From: Lepraria neglecta | Lineage: Eukaryota > Ascomycota > Lecanoromycetes > Lecanorales > Stereocaulaceae | DNA: 64,000 nt | Assembly (NCBI GenBank): GCA_033220425.1 | Contig: CM065648.1 | Location: 4,402,001-4,466,000 of the forward strand | Direction: 5' to 3' | Shown here: piece after piece, positions 23,963-36,233 of the stretch | Position numbering within the stretch: position 1 is the stretch's first letter | Layout of the letters: each line of letters starts with the position of its first letter | The notes under the pieces: generated by a model | The model's database searches: none | What the model saw: only the letters and a program-made list of their open reading frames with translations | What the model was told of the DNA's origin: nothing | Made by a program: the position numbers and the translations under genes

Positions 23963-24518
23963 GTTTGGGGGTTGGTCGGGGTGCGGTGATAAGAGGAATT
24001 GCTACATGATAATAATGGCAGTGATGTTTGACAAGGGTTATAACCGAGCCATGCAGCATCTGTTGTCTCTTATGAATGGAAGACCGAGAATGAGCGTTGT
24101 TACTTGAGCTGCTACGGGTTTGGCAGGCACGTTTCTCGCTAGCGCCTTCCCCAGATTTGCCAAGGAACAATGGAGCGCTCCACCAGTCGGATTACATGTG
24201 CATTGCACGGCGTGATTGATATTGTCTTAGACTCAGGAGTGTCTACAATTTGGTTTTTGATCAGGCAGGACACATCTAAGGAGAGGTAGCAGAATCAGAT
24301 GTCCAATATGCTGGTTCCTATGTAATATGTCTTGGACCGCGTTGTTCATATACCTTCGCAATGCTGTTTAGAGATATCTGCTTGTGGTATTGTCAATATC
24401 AATGAATGCGCAAATCTTGCTAATCTCCTAGTTACAATCATAAGGCCCTCCAACTCCCAATCTTCTTCGCTCAATCCGTTCTGAACTGTATGGACGGTCG
24501 TCCGTTATCAATTGTCCA

Positions 24519-25503
24519 TCAAGAGTACTTCAGGGCATCACGCTCTACATCCTTCCAGGAATTCCCGTCCTCGCTCGGACCCGCGTTGTGCCCTGGGTCC
24601 TTGAAAGGATTCTCATCATGGTCCACGTCTGAGCGGCTGACTTCTGCACGCGGAGTATAATCAGGAAGTTGCAGCTCTTTGTGCTCTTCTGGGCTACGGT
24701 GGTAAGTCGATTCGATATTACGTCTTTCAGTCGCAGTGACCTTTTTGTTGGCCTTTCGCCACTTGTGGGTCGCGATGCAGGCGAAGACGAAGAGGGTGAA
24801 GTGGATGAATCTGGGCTCATGTTAGCAATTTGCCATAGCAGTTCCAACCGACGTCGATTTATACGTCATCTCGCAAATTATATACTCACAATATCAAGGC
24901 CAAGAACACATTGGCTGCAATCTCCATCTTCCCCAAGGTGTAGATGAGCGGATTGCATTGGTAACTCCAGAAGTTCCACTCGTCGCAAGGGATGATTCCA
25001 TCGAACTCGAGTAGAACAGGCTGCCAGTACCAGAACCAGCCATCGCCGACTGAGAAAACAACTGAAGGGACAGCGAGAGCCCAGACGAAGAGATCCACAC
25101 CAACGTGCCAACCCGGGTGGATGGGACGGCCATGGCGTTGGTAGAGAGTGAGGAAGATGACCAGAGGATCGTAGAATAAGGCAAGGAGGACCTGCAAGCG
25201 CCGCGATTAGCATTAGGCTGCTGAAGGATTGATGCCAAGCTTTGCAAAGCCACAAATGTTTCCAAAAGCGCCGGGGATAGGATGAAACGATGTCGGACAT
25301 ACTGGAGCTAAGGGCATGCCATCGACCCAATCGTTACCACCATAATTCTTCTTCGATTCCGAAGTCGTGACGGCGAAAAGGATCATGGCGATAAAGGCGA
25401 ATAGAGTCGCCACAGCGCGCATGCCGAGCTTGAATGGCCACCGCCGATCATTTTCGTTGAGTCGTCGCCGCGTCTCGGCGGGCAAGGGGCGGCTTAGAGA
25501 CAT
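24519..25503 (-). CDS. Four-TM fungal membrane protein, MARVEL-like topology, function unknown
   Basis: Three exons (25303-25503, 24890-25191, 24519-24810) give 264 residues with phases 0 and 2. A basic cytosolic N-terminus (MSLSRPLPAETRRRLNENDR) precedes TM1 (ATLFAFIAMILFAVTT). TM2 is VLLALFYDPLVIFLTLY, TM3 DLFVWALAVPSVVFSVG and TM4 IAANVFLALILFIHFTLFVF, completed across the second intron. A cytosolic tail is rich in acidic and basic residues. The extracellular loop before TM4 has two cysteines (IPCDEW, YQCNP) that could form a disulphide. Four helices with a polar tail resemble fungal MARVEL-type proteins, but no diagnostic motif lets me name it. It is separated from Mam3 by about 550 nt and shares its strand. 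Confidence 0.75.
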
Positions 25504-26201
25504 GTTGACGCTGGTGAGAGGAGTTTGGAGAATTCAGATGGGGAGGAGAGAACGGATGGAAAGGAAGATAGGTCGAAGAGAAGATGTCATGATAAGGGCG
25601 GTAGCGTTGGCTTGTCGTAAACCAGTCGCAAAGCGGGAGATGGTGACGCAAATCAAGCATCAATGGTCCAGATTCGGCAAAGCCGGTTCTATTGGCTTGG
25701 TGCAAGTGCGGGGATCATATCGATAAGAATGTCGATCCATGCTGATGTCTGAAGTCTGCTGATGTCGGCTGATGTATCACAACTAATGCCATGCAAGCTC
25801 TGGGGAGCTTACGACAGAGGCGTATTATCATTGTCGGGTCTTTACCTAACCTATTCTACTTTTTGAAGCTAAGGCTCTCGCCTCGAAGCTTGCTAGCTTC
25901 GAAATCAAAGCTGCCTTGAAACAAGCCTTTCAGGAGATCTGCTGAGATTGGCAAGAGCATGTAAATAGGGGCCCTCTGCCTACATTTTTCCTTCCTGAGC
26001 AACCCCAATAATCAATCTGCCAACTATACCGGAACCCGTGCGTCCACTCCCTTTTCTTCAGGCTGCTCGTTAGTGCCGGGTGTCCGCCGGTAGGCCGGAG
26101 AGAAGCTTTGTAGACACGGAGCTTGGCGTTTCCGGTTTTCCATGATAGTGAGTGACGGTGGACACCAGCAGAGTCCCAGCTCCAGGCGATATTACTCAAA
26201 C
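25504..26201. other. Divergent promoter region
   Basis: About 700 nt between two divergently transcribed genes. Short frames occur on both strands but none resembles a protein. It should hold the promoters of both neighbours; no specific motif could be assigned. Confidence 0.5.
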
Positions 26202-26722
26202 ATGTCAACACCAACCGATCAACCACGCTACAAACTCATCTTCTTCGTCCCCCATTCCTCCCTCGAGGTATGTAAACAGGCAATCTTCGCAAAGGGTAAG
26301 CGATTACTGCATTGCTTGGGGGCAACAAAAGCGTCACTGTTGCCGTTGGAGCTGACATCTGGTAGGAGCTGGCGCATACCCTGCTGGAAAATATTCAATG
26401 GTATGCTTTGAGTCGCCTGGTATAGGTCAATTCCTGCCTGGGGAAGGCGCAAAACCCAACATCGGCACTGTGGGTAAATTGGAGCGAGTGGAAGAGATGA
26501 AGGTGGAGATACTGTGTGTCGGGAGGGACGTCATGGAAGGAGCAGTTGATTCGTTGAAGAGGTAAGCTATGCTCATGATTTTGGGGTCTGTATTGGGATC
26601 TGTGGAGGCTTTCCGTCCTCGTCTCTCTCGAGAATGCTCAGATAATGACAGTCTTGTGTTCATAAAGAGCGCATCCGTACGAAGAAGTGGCATATGAAGT
26701 TTACAAATGTGAGAACATCTGA
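26202..26722 (+). CDS. YqfO/Nif3 C-terminal (PII-like fold) stand-alone protein
   Basis: Three exons (26202-26295, 26366-26561, 26668-26722) encode 114 residues. The pattern YKLIFFVPHSSLEVCKQAIF, then KGAGAYPAGKYSMVCFE, GQFLPGEGAKPNIGTVGKLE, VEILC, a helix and finally RAHPYEEVAYEVYK, matches the domain inserted in or appended to bacterial YqfO/Nif3 proteins. The HPYEEVAYEV and GxGQFxP signatures are intact. In fungi it occurs alone as a small cytosolic protein. It folds like PII/CutA regulators; no reaction is established. Splice phases 1 and 2 agree with the protein alignment, and the second junction falls exactly in the conserved RAHPYEE motif. Confidence 0.85.
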
Positions 26723-27245
26723 ACAAATAAAGGAATCGGGGCGGGAGGTTAGCCGAAGGCTATGAAGTTCCAGAGTCTGGTAGGAAAGGAAGAGGAGGGG
26801 TCAGAGGGATGTACCCCAAAAAGTGGCGGCTTTTGAAAGAATCGTCGAGCATATCTGTGCTGGTTTCGGGGTCGCCTCCGCGGGCAAAACAGCATTTTTG
26901 ATGTATCACTGAGTCATGATTGACGAAATGTCTTGGGAGTCGAATTGAAATCTAGCTGGATATTCGGGACTAATGGCCAATATTTCCCTGGTCATGCAGT
27001 CATGATCCCCTTGTACGTAGCATCCACATGCTCAGAGCCTCCCTAATGCAGTGGATTCGTACGGCACCTGAGTATACAAGTGCTGATTTTGAAGGTTGTC
27101 TCCCGGAATAAAACCCCACTTTCAACCGGTCACTAGGTCAAATTTGAGGACTTTCTTGCGATATATATCTTAATTCAGCAGTATGTTCGGGATTCGTGCC
27201 CTAATATTTCGCTTATAGTTTGGTACTAACCCCTATACCTACCAC
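26723..27245. other. Convergent 3' intergenic region
   Basis: About 520 nt between the stops of two convergent genes. No frame or structure stands out; it holds both terminators. Confidence 0.5.
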
Positions 27246-29774
27246 TTAAATACCCAGCGCTCCCCCGATCCAGTCCATCTGCACGGTACTAACCCCTCTC
27301 GCGTAGCTTTTTGTAGTAAATACAAATTCATTATACATGATGGCTTCGACTTTCTTCCCAAACAAACCACTAGATGGATGGATAGCAACCGTTTGATTGC
27401 CCACAATAGTCTTGTAGCTACCATCCGGCATAAGTCGTGCGCTGTTGGTAGCGAACCCCTTCAAAAAGCACTTCAGAAGGGAAGTTGCCAGCTCCGGCGT
27501 GATTTGACGGGGTTTCTCCCCTTTGAGTGATTTGGATTGCTGGCATTGAGCCCGCAATTGCTTGCGTACATCCATTACTGCTTGCATAGCTCTGTGCGAG
27601 ACAAAGTGTCTTTCTGCCCACGCTTTTCTGTCCGCGTTTTCCGCTGCGTAAGCTTGTACTGTCATGAGTAATGTCAAGTGATCCCCTTCCCTCCGGTAGA
27701 GCTCACGCCTGGCCGATTGGGCTTCTTCTTTCTTCTCTTCGGAGGTGAGGTTGAGGAAGATATTCTCCACACTCAAGCATGATATGATATCAATAACCTC
27801 AGAGACACAGTCGAGCTCAGGTTCTGCTGCTGCTATCAGTACTCTGCCTAGAGAGACAGTGAGGGGGAGCTTCGCCATTTGTTGTCCGATCTCGCTGATC
27901 GTGCCTGTATCTGTCAAAGCTCCCAACTGGAATAGCTGCATTAGAGCTTTCTCCAAGGCTTCTCTGGGTGGATGGTCGAGGAAAGGAAAGTTGATGATAT
28001 CGTCCACGCCTCGGGCCTTCATCGTCAAGATTGCATGGCTCAGATCACTTCTCAGAATTTCTGGGGTATTCCTGGGCTCCAAGTCAAGGTACGACTGCTC
28101 CGTATATAGTCTGTAGCATTGGCCAGGCGCCTCTCGCCCAGCCCGTCCTTTGCGTTGGATAGCCGCAGACTTTGAAATAGGTTTCACCAGTAACGAGTCA
28201 AGTCCGATCCGTGTGCGGAATTGCTTGATCTTTGCTTTCCCGCAATCGATTATAAAGCGGACGCCGGAGACAGTGACTGAGGTCTCAGCTATGTTCGTCG
28301 CGAGAATGATCTTTCTAGTCCTTGGGGGTGCTGGCTGGAAGACTCTCTGCTGAGCAGCTTGTGGTAAGGCAGCGAACAGAGGTAGAACAAGCATTTTTGG
28401 TACATCACGACTCATCCCGAGAGCGTACTCATTCACGAGACTCTCGAGTGACTCGACCGTCTCTTGTCCAGTAAGAAAGACCAAGATATCTCCCGGCATG
28501 GGCTCTTGGTAGTGAATCTTGAATGTTGTACGAAGAGCCGCATCGACGAAGTCCTGGACTGGTTCTGGCGTATAGTTGATTGTAACTGGGAATTGGCGAC
28601 CTTCTATGTGGCAAGTTGCCACGTGAGCGCATGATTTCTCTGCTTGCTTCCCATTTATATGTTTCCCCTTCGAATCTGCAGTTCCATGCTCTTCGTCGGA
28701 AGATGAAATGCCAGACCACTCGGATTCAGACACATCAGATTCGTTTTCCTCGGGATCTACCCCATTAGAACTTGGCACATATCCTTCCTCAAAGAAGCTA
28801 CCAAGTCTCTCCATTTCGGCAGTTGCACTCATGACAGCGACTTTCAAAGGGATCCCACCCCTTCCTTCAAGCCTACCAGCGGCTATGTTCCTCATAAAAC
28901 CCAGAACAAGATCCACATTAACCCCTCGCTCATGCACTTCATCCACGATCACTGCGCTATACTGCTTCAACCAAGGGTCTAGTAGCATCTCCTGCAATAA
29001 CATCCCCTCCGTAAGGAATTTGATCTTTGTACATGGACTGGTAGAATTGTCAAACCGAACTGAATAGCCGACTCTGCTGGCAGGACTTGACGCACCCAAC
29101 GGAGTACCCATTTCTTCGGCTACTCGCCTTGCTAACGTAATTGCCGCAACCCTTCGAGGCTCAGTGATTGCAATGCAGCCACCGACATTCACCGTCTGTT
29201 TGGCATTTTCCAAGGTAACAGGCCGCGACTTACACCAAGGTTCACCGGCTAATATCTGCGGCACCTGCGTACTTTTTCCGGAACCAGTCTCGCCAACGAG
29301 CAACATTATGTCTTTAATCCGGAGACCTTGGCGGATTTCTGAGGCACGCGACCATACTGGCAGAGCCTTTCGCAGGGGCCATAGTGCATTCGCTCTTGCT
29401 TTTAACGGGGATTGGACCGACTGATTTGCCAAACTATTGGGAGAGAGCCGTGATTTTGGCAGTGATTGTTTGGTTGTTGACCCGTTCGTTAATTGATGTT
29501 GAGGTTCGTAGCCTTTCGCGCTGGTAAGATTGGTTGGCTTGAAACCCTTTGATAGTCCTTCCACAGAGGCCAGAGACCCTGAAGATGGTGCATTTGAGCG
29601 TGGGCGAACCGAAAGATTGTCGTCTACATCCTCTCTTTTCCGCTTCTTGCTGCCCGATAAACGGTCTGTAGTAACTTCAATATCCCGAGTGGTGGCCGAT
29701 TTCATTGGTTTGGACCCACCGTCCAGATATTTGTGGACTCGCTCAGGCATTGCTACATAAATGTTGTAGACCAA
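27246..29774 (-). CDS. DHR2: DEAH-box RNA helicase, Dhr2/DHX33-like (ribosome biogenesis)
   Basis: A single exon of 842 codons. An internal ATG (MPERVHKYL, residue 9) could be the true start. The first 130 residues are disordered and include a KKRKRE nuclear-localisation-like cluster. The helicase core carries Walker A GETGSGKS (161-168), motif Ia TEPRRVAA, DEVH (278-281), SAT (316-318), FLTGQETVE, TNIAETSVTV and the arginine-finger motif QRKGRAGR. Winged-helix, ratchet and OB-fold parts follow, ending with KSYARGVSTVQMDW. An acidic serine insert (SDVSESEWSGISSSDEEH) sits between motif III and the RecA2 domain. This layout and the DEVH spelling fit nucleolar Dhr2 of 18S rRNA processing rather than spliceosomal Prp helicases; the exact orthologue is inferred. 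Confidence 0.8.
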   Translation of the reverse strand: MVYNIYVAMPERVHKYLDGGSKPMKSATTRDIEVTTDRLSGSKKRKREDVDDNLSVRPRSNAPSSGSLASVEGLSKGFKPTNLTSAKGYEPQHQLTNGSTTKQSLPKSRLSPNSLANQSVQSPLKARANALWPLRKALPVWSRASEIRQGLRIKDIMLLVGETGSGKSTQVPQILAGEPWCKSRPVTLENAKQTVNVGGCIAITEPRRVAAITLARRVAEEMGTPLGASSPASRVGYSVRFDNSTSPCTKIKFLTEGMLLQEMLLDPWLKQYSAVIVDEVHERGVNVDLVLGFMRNIAAGRLEGRGGIPLKVAVMSATAEMERLGSFFEEGYVPSSNGVDPEENESDVSESEWSGISSSDEEHGTADSKGKHINGKQAEKSCAHVATCHIEGRQFPVTINYTPEPVQDFVDAALRTTFKIHYQEPMPGDILVFLTGQETVESLESLVNEYALGMSRDVPKMLVLPLFAALPQAAQQRVFQPAPPRTRKIILATNIAETSVTVSGVRFIIDCGKAKIKQFRTRIGLDSLLVKPISKSAAIQRKGRAGREAPGQCYRLYTEQSYLDLEPRNTPEILRSDLSHAILTMKARGVDDIINFPFLDHPPREALEKALMQLFQLGALTDTGTISEIGQQMAKLPLTVSLGRVLIAAAEPELDCVSEVIDIISCLSVENIFLNLTSEEKKEEAQSARRELYRREGDHLTLLMTVQAYAAENADRKAWAERHFVSHRAMQAVMDVRKQLRAQCQQSKSLKGEKPRQITPELATSLLKCFLKGFATNSARLMPDGSYKTIVGNQTVAIHPSSGLFGKKVEAIMYNEFVFTTKSYARGVSTVQMDWIGGALGI

Positions 29775-30644
29775 GATCCGTAGGTATTGTTCATTGTACA
29801 GGCATAGTACACAGAAGTGAGTTGAAACCTCAATGAAATTGTTTGATTTCTAAGATTTCTGTGGGCCGAAAACCCTTCTCTAGGGCTATCTGCCGGCGCT
29901 TGCCCCGCCAACTGCTCCCGCTTCCGACCCAACTTTAACTTCAACCCCAAAGTCGCCCCAAGAACCCCAAATCCTGTAGGAATGACGCAGACCAGCTCTG
30001 GCACTATTACCAATAAGTACATAGATTTCGGGATAATGTCCCAAGCTATTGTTACTAAATCAACCATTTCCAGAGCTAGTAGCGAACGAGATCACAGAAG
30101 TCACTTACCGAAAAAGCTATCGTATATTCTTGAATTGGATCATAAATTGCTTCCACAGCCTTTTGATAGCCTTGGGTTTTGAGTACTGGACTGATTCTCA
30201 ATGACCTTCAAACATTACATGCATGTACGCTTGCCCCTTCGAAGGTGGGTTATGAAGTCCCAGTAGCTCATGCGAGGTCGACCTCGATCCATAGTTCATC
30301 GACCATCCTTGGAGCCATCAACGCGTCCCTGCCCTTATGAAAAGATGAAACAAATACGAACGAACCAATCGTTCGCACAAACTGCGGGTCCCATGTTCTA
30401 ATTTTGGCGTTACCATAGCGGAAAGCGGGAGTTAATGCAAGGGAGATCGACCGCGCCACGCGATTGCGATGGGTTCAGCCCGATGGCCTCGTAATGACTG
30501 CCTACAAACAAAAAGTACTATACATCAGCCAAGGAGTCTCAGAAATCTGCCATTCCGCTGCGCTATAACTTGGAAAGCTCATCCTGCTTCCCGGTTTTGA
30601 CTATATCCTCGGCAAGGTTTACTAACAGAGCATCCGGATCGATC
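29775..30644. other. Divergent intergenic region
   Basis: Nearly 900 nt between the helicase start and the next plus-strand gene. A minus frame of 104 codons overlaps the helicase start (29753-30067) and contains one hydrophobic segment; it is most likely 5' leader sequence. No other gene is seen. Confidence 0.45.
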
Positions 30645-32179
30645 ATGCTTGACGAGAACCTACCAAGTACGTGACACTCAGAGTATGCACTGCACTCTAA
30701 TCCATCCGCTGACCTACTCCAGCGTTCTATTTGCGAGCCTCCAGCGATGGGATCAAGCACAATGCCTCAATCCTCCTCTCACAGCATGGCTCCGACTCAA
30801 CACCCGAATATTCTCTCCGCCATCCCGATCCCTCCCTACCAGGCTCCAAGAACCGCTACGCGGTAGCGCTATACGACAGCTACAACCCAGAAATACTGTT
30901 CGGCGAGGTCCTTCTCATACCAGAATGGACCCAGCCGAATCTATCACAAGAGCAAATAAGGCTGAATGGCGGAGTGCCTCCACCACCGCAGCCTATCCTA
31001 CCTACAGAGTTCACAATACAGCTCTACAACCCTGACCAGCAAGTGCTAGTCAAATTGCATCCTGGAACATGGAAATCAGATGCATACTGGGAGTTCGAGA
31101 TGCCACAGCAAAGCTTCCGTCAACCATCAACCTCCGTCCTTGACCGGACGCAAAGCGACCCCACAGCCTCTGAAAATACACCGAAGCTTGCCTTCAAGTG
31201 GAAGAAGGAGGGAAAGCTGTCGAAAGACTACGTCTGCTCGCTGTCTGGCAAGTCGACAAACCCAGACGGCAGCAAAAGAAAGAACAGAGAACCGGACATC
31301 ACCATAGGGATATTCAAACATTTCAAGGAGATCACAATCTATGAGCCAAACCTGCAAAGAGTTGACATGGAAGACCCAAAAGGCTTGGAAGTCGTTATTT
31401 TGCTCGGCGCAGTCGTAATCCGCGAAGTGTTCAACAGTAACATGCGCGAAACCTTCAACATCACCGAATCACCCCGTCGCAACAGCACCGAGAATTCCAC
31501 AACCACGCCTGCAAACCCGAACCTCCCACCCCGCCGCCATCACCATCAAAACTCCTCCCCTAACGCCCTTATAACAAACCCTCAAGGCCCCACCTCCCGC
31601 CCCCCACCCACCGACCCCCGCTCCCAATGGGAACTCGACGCCGAAACCGCCCGCCTCCGCAAACAAGTCGAACACGAAGAGCGCCAGCGCCAACGCGCCG
31701 AAGCCGCAGAAACAAAACGCGTAAAGCGCATGCTCGAAGAAGAAGAGCGCCGTGCCCGCGAAAAGCAAAAGGAAATCGACCGCGAGACGGAGCGGTTGAA
31801 GAGGTTATATGGGAAGGAGCAAACGCAGAGTTTCCAGCAAATGGGGAATAGGCCGCAGAATTTGCGGCCAGGTCAGCCTCAGCCTGTGACGGCATATCCG
31901 AATGCGCCGGTGCAGAGACCGCATAGTTCGACGGGGTTGCCGGCGCCGTATATTGCGAGTAATTTGCAAGCGCAGCAGAGACCCCAGGGGCAGTATTTGC
32001 AGCCACAGGATCTGGCGTCTGCCAGTGGGTATATTGGCGGGCCGTCTGGTAGTAGTTTCTTCGGGGGTTCGTCGAATAATAGGCCGGCTGTTGTGCCTAA
32101 GAGGAGCTTCTGGGGATTGAGAGGAGGCGGTAGTGAGGAGAGTAGTAGGCTGACGAAGCAGAAGAGTACTGTTTTCTGA
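30645..32179 (+). CDS. Conserved filamentous-ascomycete protein with charged coiled coil, function unknown
   Basis: A 22-nt first exon (30645-30666) joins across a 56-nt intron to 30723-32179, giving 492 residues. The junction turns MLDENLP plus TFYLRASSDGIKH into a continuous, family-like start. The first about 230 residues are folded: AVALYDSYNPEILFGEVLL, EFTIQLYNPDQQVLVKLHPG, the hydrophobic/aromatic SDAYWEFEMPQQSF, then KLAFKWKKEGKLSKDYVCSL, EPDITIGIFK and LEVVILLGAVVIREVF. A proline-rich linker, a highly charged single coiled coil of about 60 residues (ELDAETARLRKQVEHEERQR onward) and a glutamine/glycine-rich tail follow. I recognise this as a conserved Pezizomycotina protein without assigned function. 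It is neither membrane-bound nor secreted. Confidence 0.8.
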
Positions 32180-32826
32180 GGTGATTGAGATTTGGGGTTC
32201 GGGTGTTGGAATTTTGGGGTGGCATACTGCATTGAGAGGCATTAGATATGATACCAATTATTTCTGGATATCATTATACGACTGCTATATGTAGCGAAAA
32301 TAGCGAGCAAAACTCTCGCTCGTCGTTACCCAAAATTTCCCGGGCTTTCTGCTCTTTTGTGCAAAGCGCTCGACTGGATGATTCTTTGGAGAGGGACTGT
32401 CTTCTCTTGGGGCTCCGCGCAACACACATTTGGTGTATGTTGTGCTGCAGCTGAGCAGCACAGAACCGAGTTTCCACTCTCTTGGGGTAGAAAACTTGTC
32501 TCATCATGCTCCTTTAGAGCACGGACCCTTTAAACGTCTGCTTGGGATGAGCAAGAGAGCACATACGACGTTCAACAAGCACAAGGAACGAAACCTCAAT
32601 TAGGTATAACGTGTTTCCTATTCGCGTTCTGCCATGTTGGTCATGCCTTGCTCTCACCATGCTTTCCGGTCCGAAAACATTGTGCCTCATGACCTGACTA
32701 ACTGACTGCCTGACTCGATCTTGCAAGCAAGCAGACACTACAATTCAAATAACGCTGGAAAGGGGTATCTTATCATCATTGCCATCATCATCAAAAGCAA
32801 CCTCGCACATCGTTTCCCATGCCAGC
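32180..32826. other. Convergent 3' intergenic region
   Basis: About 650 nt between two convergent stops. Short frames on both strands look non-coding. It includes both terminators. Confidence 0.5.
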
Positions 32827-35433
32827 TCAGTGCTTGATCTTATAGGTACCCCCAGCAAAATCCAACTTCCCCACCCTAACCTCCCCCTCGAGAAAACTCT
32901 TCAGCTCCTCATTCCCAAACGGAAAACCACCGGGCACCGTCAACTTCAGCATCATGACAATCTGCTGCAATGGCATAGCTCCACCATTCGTCAACATCCC
33001 AACTACATACTGCCAATACACCTCCATCTTCTCCTGTGCAACTTCGTGCTCACTCAACACCGCCGGTGCAGCGGCAGCAGTAGCGGTTTCAGCGGCAGCG
33101 GCGATGGCGGCGGAAGTGGTACCTTCTTGTGCGGCATCTTCGTCGGAGAGGGTTTCGAGGACTGTGTAGGCTGGTGGGGTTGTAGAAGTTTGCTTGAGGA
33201 CCAATTTGCCAATCCAGAATGTTAGGGCGTTGTGGAGGAGAGAGTCTGTCATTTCCAAGCTTTGGAGAAGTTCCTCGAATGTACGGGTTACGGGAACGGA
33301 AGGGTCATCGACTTGAGTAGGTTGGAAAGCGTAGATAACTGAAGCTTGCCATGTCTGCACCTCTTCGCTTACAGTGCGGTCTTCAAGGTCGAGGGTGACG
33401 GTTGCTTGTCCGAGGGCGTGTAGCCATGTTAGTTTGCGGGACTGTTTGAGGGCTTCGAAGCCAGTCGAGTAGCGGGATTGGAGAGAGGTGATTTCTGGGG
33501 GGATGAAGAAGGTTTCGGAGTGGAGAGAAGGCCAGAAGAGGTGGGAGAGGATGCGCGTGTGGAGTTCTGGTGAGGTTTCGTCGTCGAGGTTAAGCTGTTG
33601 ATCTTTGTGAATGAAGGTATCAACTCGTCGAGAGTCTAGGATGTCTCGGAGCATGACTTCACAGGCCTGAAGCACAGATTCACCGAAACGAATCTTTAGA
33701 AGCTCAAGAACACGAATTTCCCTGTCAAAGTCGTACTCTTTCTTGAGCAAGCGCTCGCCCAAAATATTCTGGAACTCTTTGACAAAGATGTCGTTGGAGT
33801 CGAATAGACTGATCAAAGAGCCGATGACATCTGAATTCTTTGACTTCTTATACTCCGGTCCTGCATCCACCGGATCAGGCATCCAATTCATATCTTCAAA
33901 GTCAAGCTCTCCATCTTCGGCATCATCTTCGCCCTTTAGACTGTTGTTCTTACTCATTTCGACTGCTAGCTCGAGCAAGGCGTCTCCAGTGGAAGCGTTG
34001 TCTTCAGGATCTGCTAAAAGACCGCCAACAACAATAGTGACTGTATCATCTCTCTCACGAAGGTAACGACGGATTGGTCGAGCCACACGATCGAGAAGGA
34101 CACCTTTTGGATCAAGTACGGTGAAGGCTCGAATGATCGATATGTAGACTTGCAGAATTTCCGTGGTAGAAGCTCCCGGCTGAAGAAGTCGATGAGCCAC
34201 AACGCTGGAAAAAGTACTCGTGACATATGTCCTTGACCCTGGGACTGTTACATAACGCTTGAGGTCTTCGATAGCACCTCGGCCATAGTCCCAGTCGACA
34301 ATGACATTGAATAGTTCGTCTGTCCGTAGGGCTCCTAATTTGTTTACGCCCATATCTTGCCATCGTTCAACATCACTGTGAGTAACCTTAGTAAGTTCGT
34401 CGGCTGTTGCTGCTCCCTGATCTCTCATCGACGCTAGCATCTCAACCACAAAGCGCGAGAAGCTGTTCTCAACCCAGTGATGCATCTGCTCCACAACAGC
34501 AGAGGGTGAAGACCACTGGCCTGCATATGTAGACTTGATGTGTGATGTCAGAGTCTCTGACATGATTTCGGCGAATATGCGTTGAGCTTGGTAGCCCCCT
34601 AGCCCCACGCTTTGGAGGTTACGCATAAATTGAAGCGTTCTTTGACGCACATCCTGGCCAGAAGTGACTTTGTTTGGTGTTTCTGGACTGTTCGTGTCCC
34701 TGAGAATCAACGAACATTGCTGTCTGAGGAAGGTAGCGAGGTTTTCTGACACGAGGCTTTGTGGTAGAGTCCGCGTGAACAAGCCATGTAGATCAGCCTC
34801 GAAGCGCTGAGACTCTGCTGTACCGCTGTTACCTAATATCTGTGCGATAGGCTCTTTCAAGGGTTGTAGGTATATCAATTGGATCAGGAACAATTCTTGG
34901 CCGAGCTCAAAGAGTGGCTCTGGGATCTCTCCTTTCCCTAAGATCTTTCAAAGGTCAGACAAAAGCATGACCTCGGGATGGTGTATGGGTGTTACCTTGA
35001 TCAACCCCGGCAAGGCATACTGCATATAATGCTCAAGTACTACGTCCTCGAAGTACCATCGCAGTAGATCATCACTATCACTGGTCTTCCGTATCTGCCG
35101 TCCTCTGGAGTCTTCCGAGAGGATGTATGCCAGAGCTCTCTGGGTCTCTGGAGAGACAGATTTTATCCATTTGTCCCTCAAAGTCTTTTCATCTTGGTCT
35201 GCGTTGATGGGCTCACTTGGCAGAGTAAGGTAGGACGTTGCAGTGTGCCAGGCTCTGTCCCACTTAATCTGCTCTGCAGCACTATTTTCAACGGGCGATT
35301 GTAAGAGATGTTGCGAGCCGAAGGATTCCCCGAAGCCAGAAGAGCCTAGGACAGGCGTTGCAGCGGGAGTGGGGACGTCGACCTCACTCGGCGGTGGGAA
35401 GACGGAGGCGAAGATTCGGTCATGAAGCGCCAT
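32827..35433 (-). CDS. APC2: Anaphase-promoting complex cullin subunit Apc2
   Basis: Two exons (34996-35433 and 32827-34944) with a 51-nt phase-0 intron encode 851 residues. The N-terminal part is helical (cullin repeats). The cullin-homology part includes EFQNILGERLLKKEYDFDRE, VCEVMLRDILDSRR-like sequence (EVMLRDILDSRRVDTFI) and HLFWPSLHSETFFIPPE. Next come GFEALKQSRKLTWLHALGQA and a WHB winged helix near the end (WQYVVGMLTNGGAMPLQQIV, KSFLEGEVRVGKLDF). Apc2 binds the RING subunit Apc11 and forms the catalytic core of the APC/C ubiquitin ligase that drives anaphase and mitotic exit. An alanine-rich insert (near residue 775) precedes the WHB domain. Length agrees with fungal Apc2 proteins. 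Confidence 0.92.
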
Positions 35434-36233
35434 GATCGTCGAAAGCGAATAGCCTCGGCATGGTTAGTAACATCGGGGTAAAGAGGTGAATTGCGTAGAT
35501 TTGGAACTTCCTGTGTTTTAGACCATCCCTAAGCTACGTGGGGCAGTACAAGGGCGCAGTGTGCGGAATCTACTCCCTAGCCTCCGCAGATTGCTGCTTA
35601 GACTCACCAGAGGCTGTGACTAGCTTTAGCTTTGGGCCGCCTTCTCATTGCTCCTCACCTTAACTCTAACTCTAACGTTGTTTAACATTGTTACGAGTGA
35701 CGGTGAGTCTGCCTGAATTGCTTCTACGAAGCCTACCCCATCGCAGCATCAATTCACGACCACATTTCACTTTAATCATTTTCAATGCAACTCTTCCTTG
35801 CCCACGATTTGTAAAGCGCCCTCCATCCCTTCATCAACAATTGTTTGAGTAGAAGATTTTGGTTAGAGTGAGTCAGCAACGGTGGCGCAGCAATCCCTCG
35901 GCTCGCAATTGATCTCAGGACTTTATGAACCCCGGGACTTTGGCAGGCTTCAATGTAGTCGTTCAATTGTCCTTCAACCACTCACCGCCAAAAACCCCGG
36001 CAAGATGGCCAGTAACCTACCCAGACGTGTTGCCAAGGACATCGAGTAGTATCAAGCTTCAGGAGGCCGGCAATTCTCTCTGCCATGGAGACACGCAACC
36101 AGGTGCAGGATGCGGCGGTGGTGACGGGATGGTACTCGAATACGGCAGCGATGAGGTGGGTACATGTCCAAGCTGGAATTGGGCAGTAATTTCTTTCGAG
36201 CCAACAGCTACTCACGCTATCAGTTCTCAAGAA
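35434..36233. other. Divergent intergenic region and uncertain 5' end of the NLR-like gene
   Basis: It contains the APC2 promoter and the 5' part of the following plus-strand gene. The downstream reading frame is open from 35925, but the residues before 36234 (proline- and glycine-rich) do not look like the folded domain, so part may be leader or an unresolved intron. Confidence 0.4.

Noticed and set aside
29753-30067. 104-codon minus frame with one hydrophobic segment overlapping the DEAH helicase start
   Set aside because: Overlap with the helicase start and lack of a family suggest leader sequence or chance.
36005-36230. Alternative first exons for the NLR-like gene (MASNLPRRVAKDIE; METRNQVQDAAVVTGW)
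   Set aside because: Neither joins the DUF7708 frame with a donor and acceptor of matching phase.
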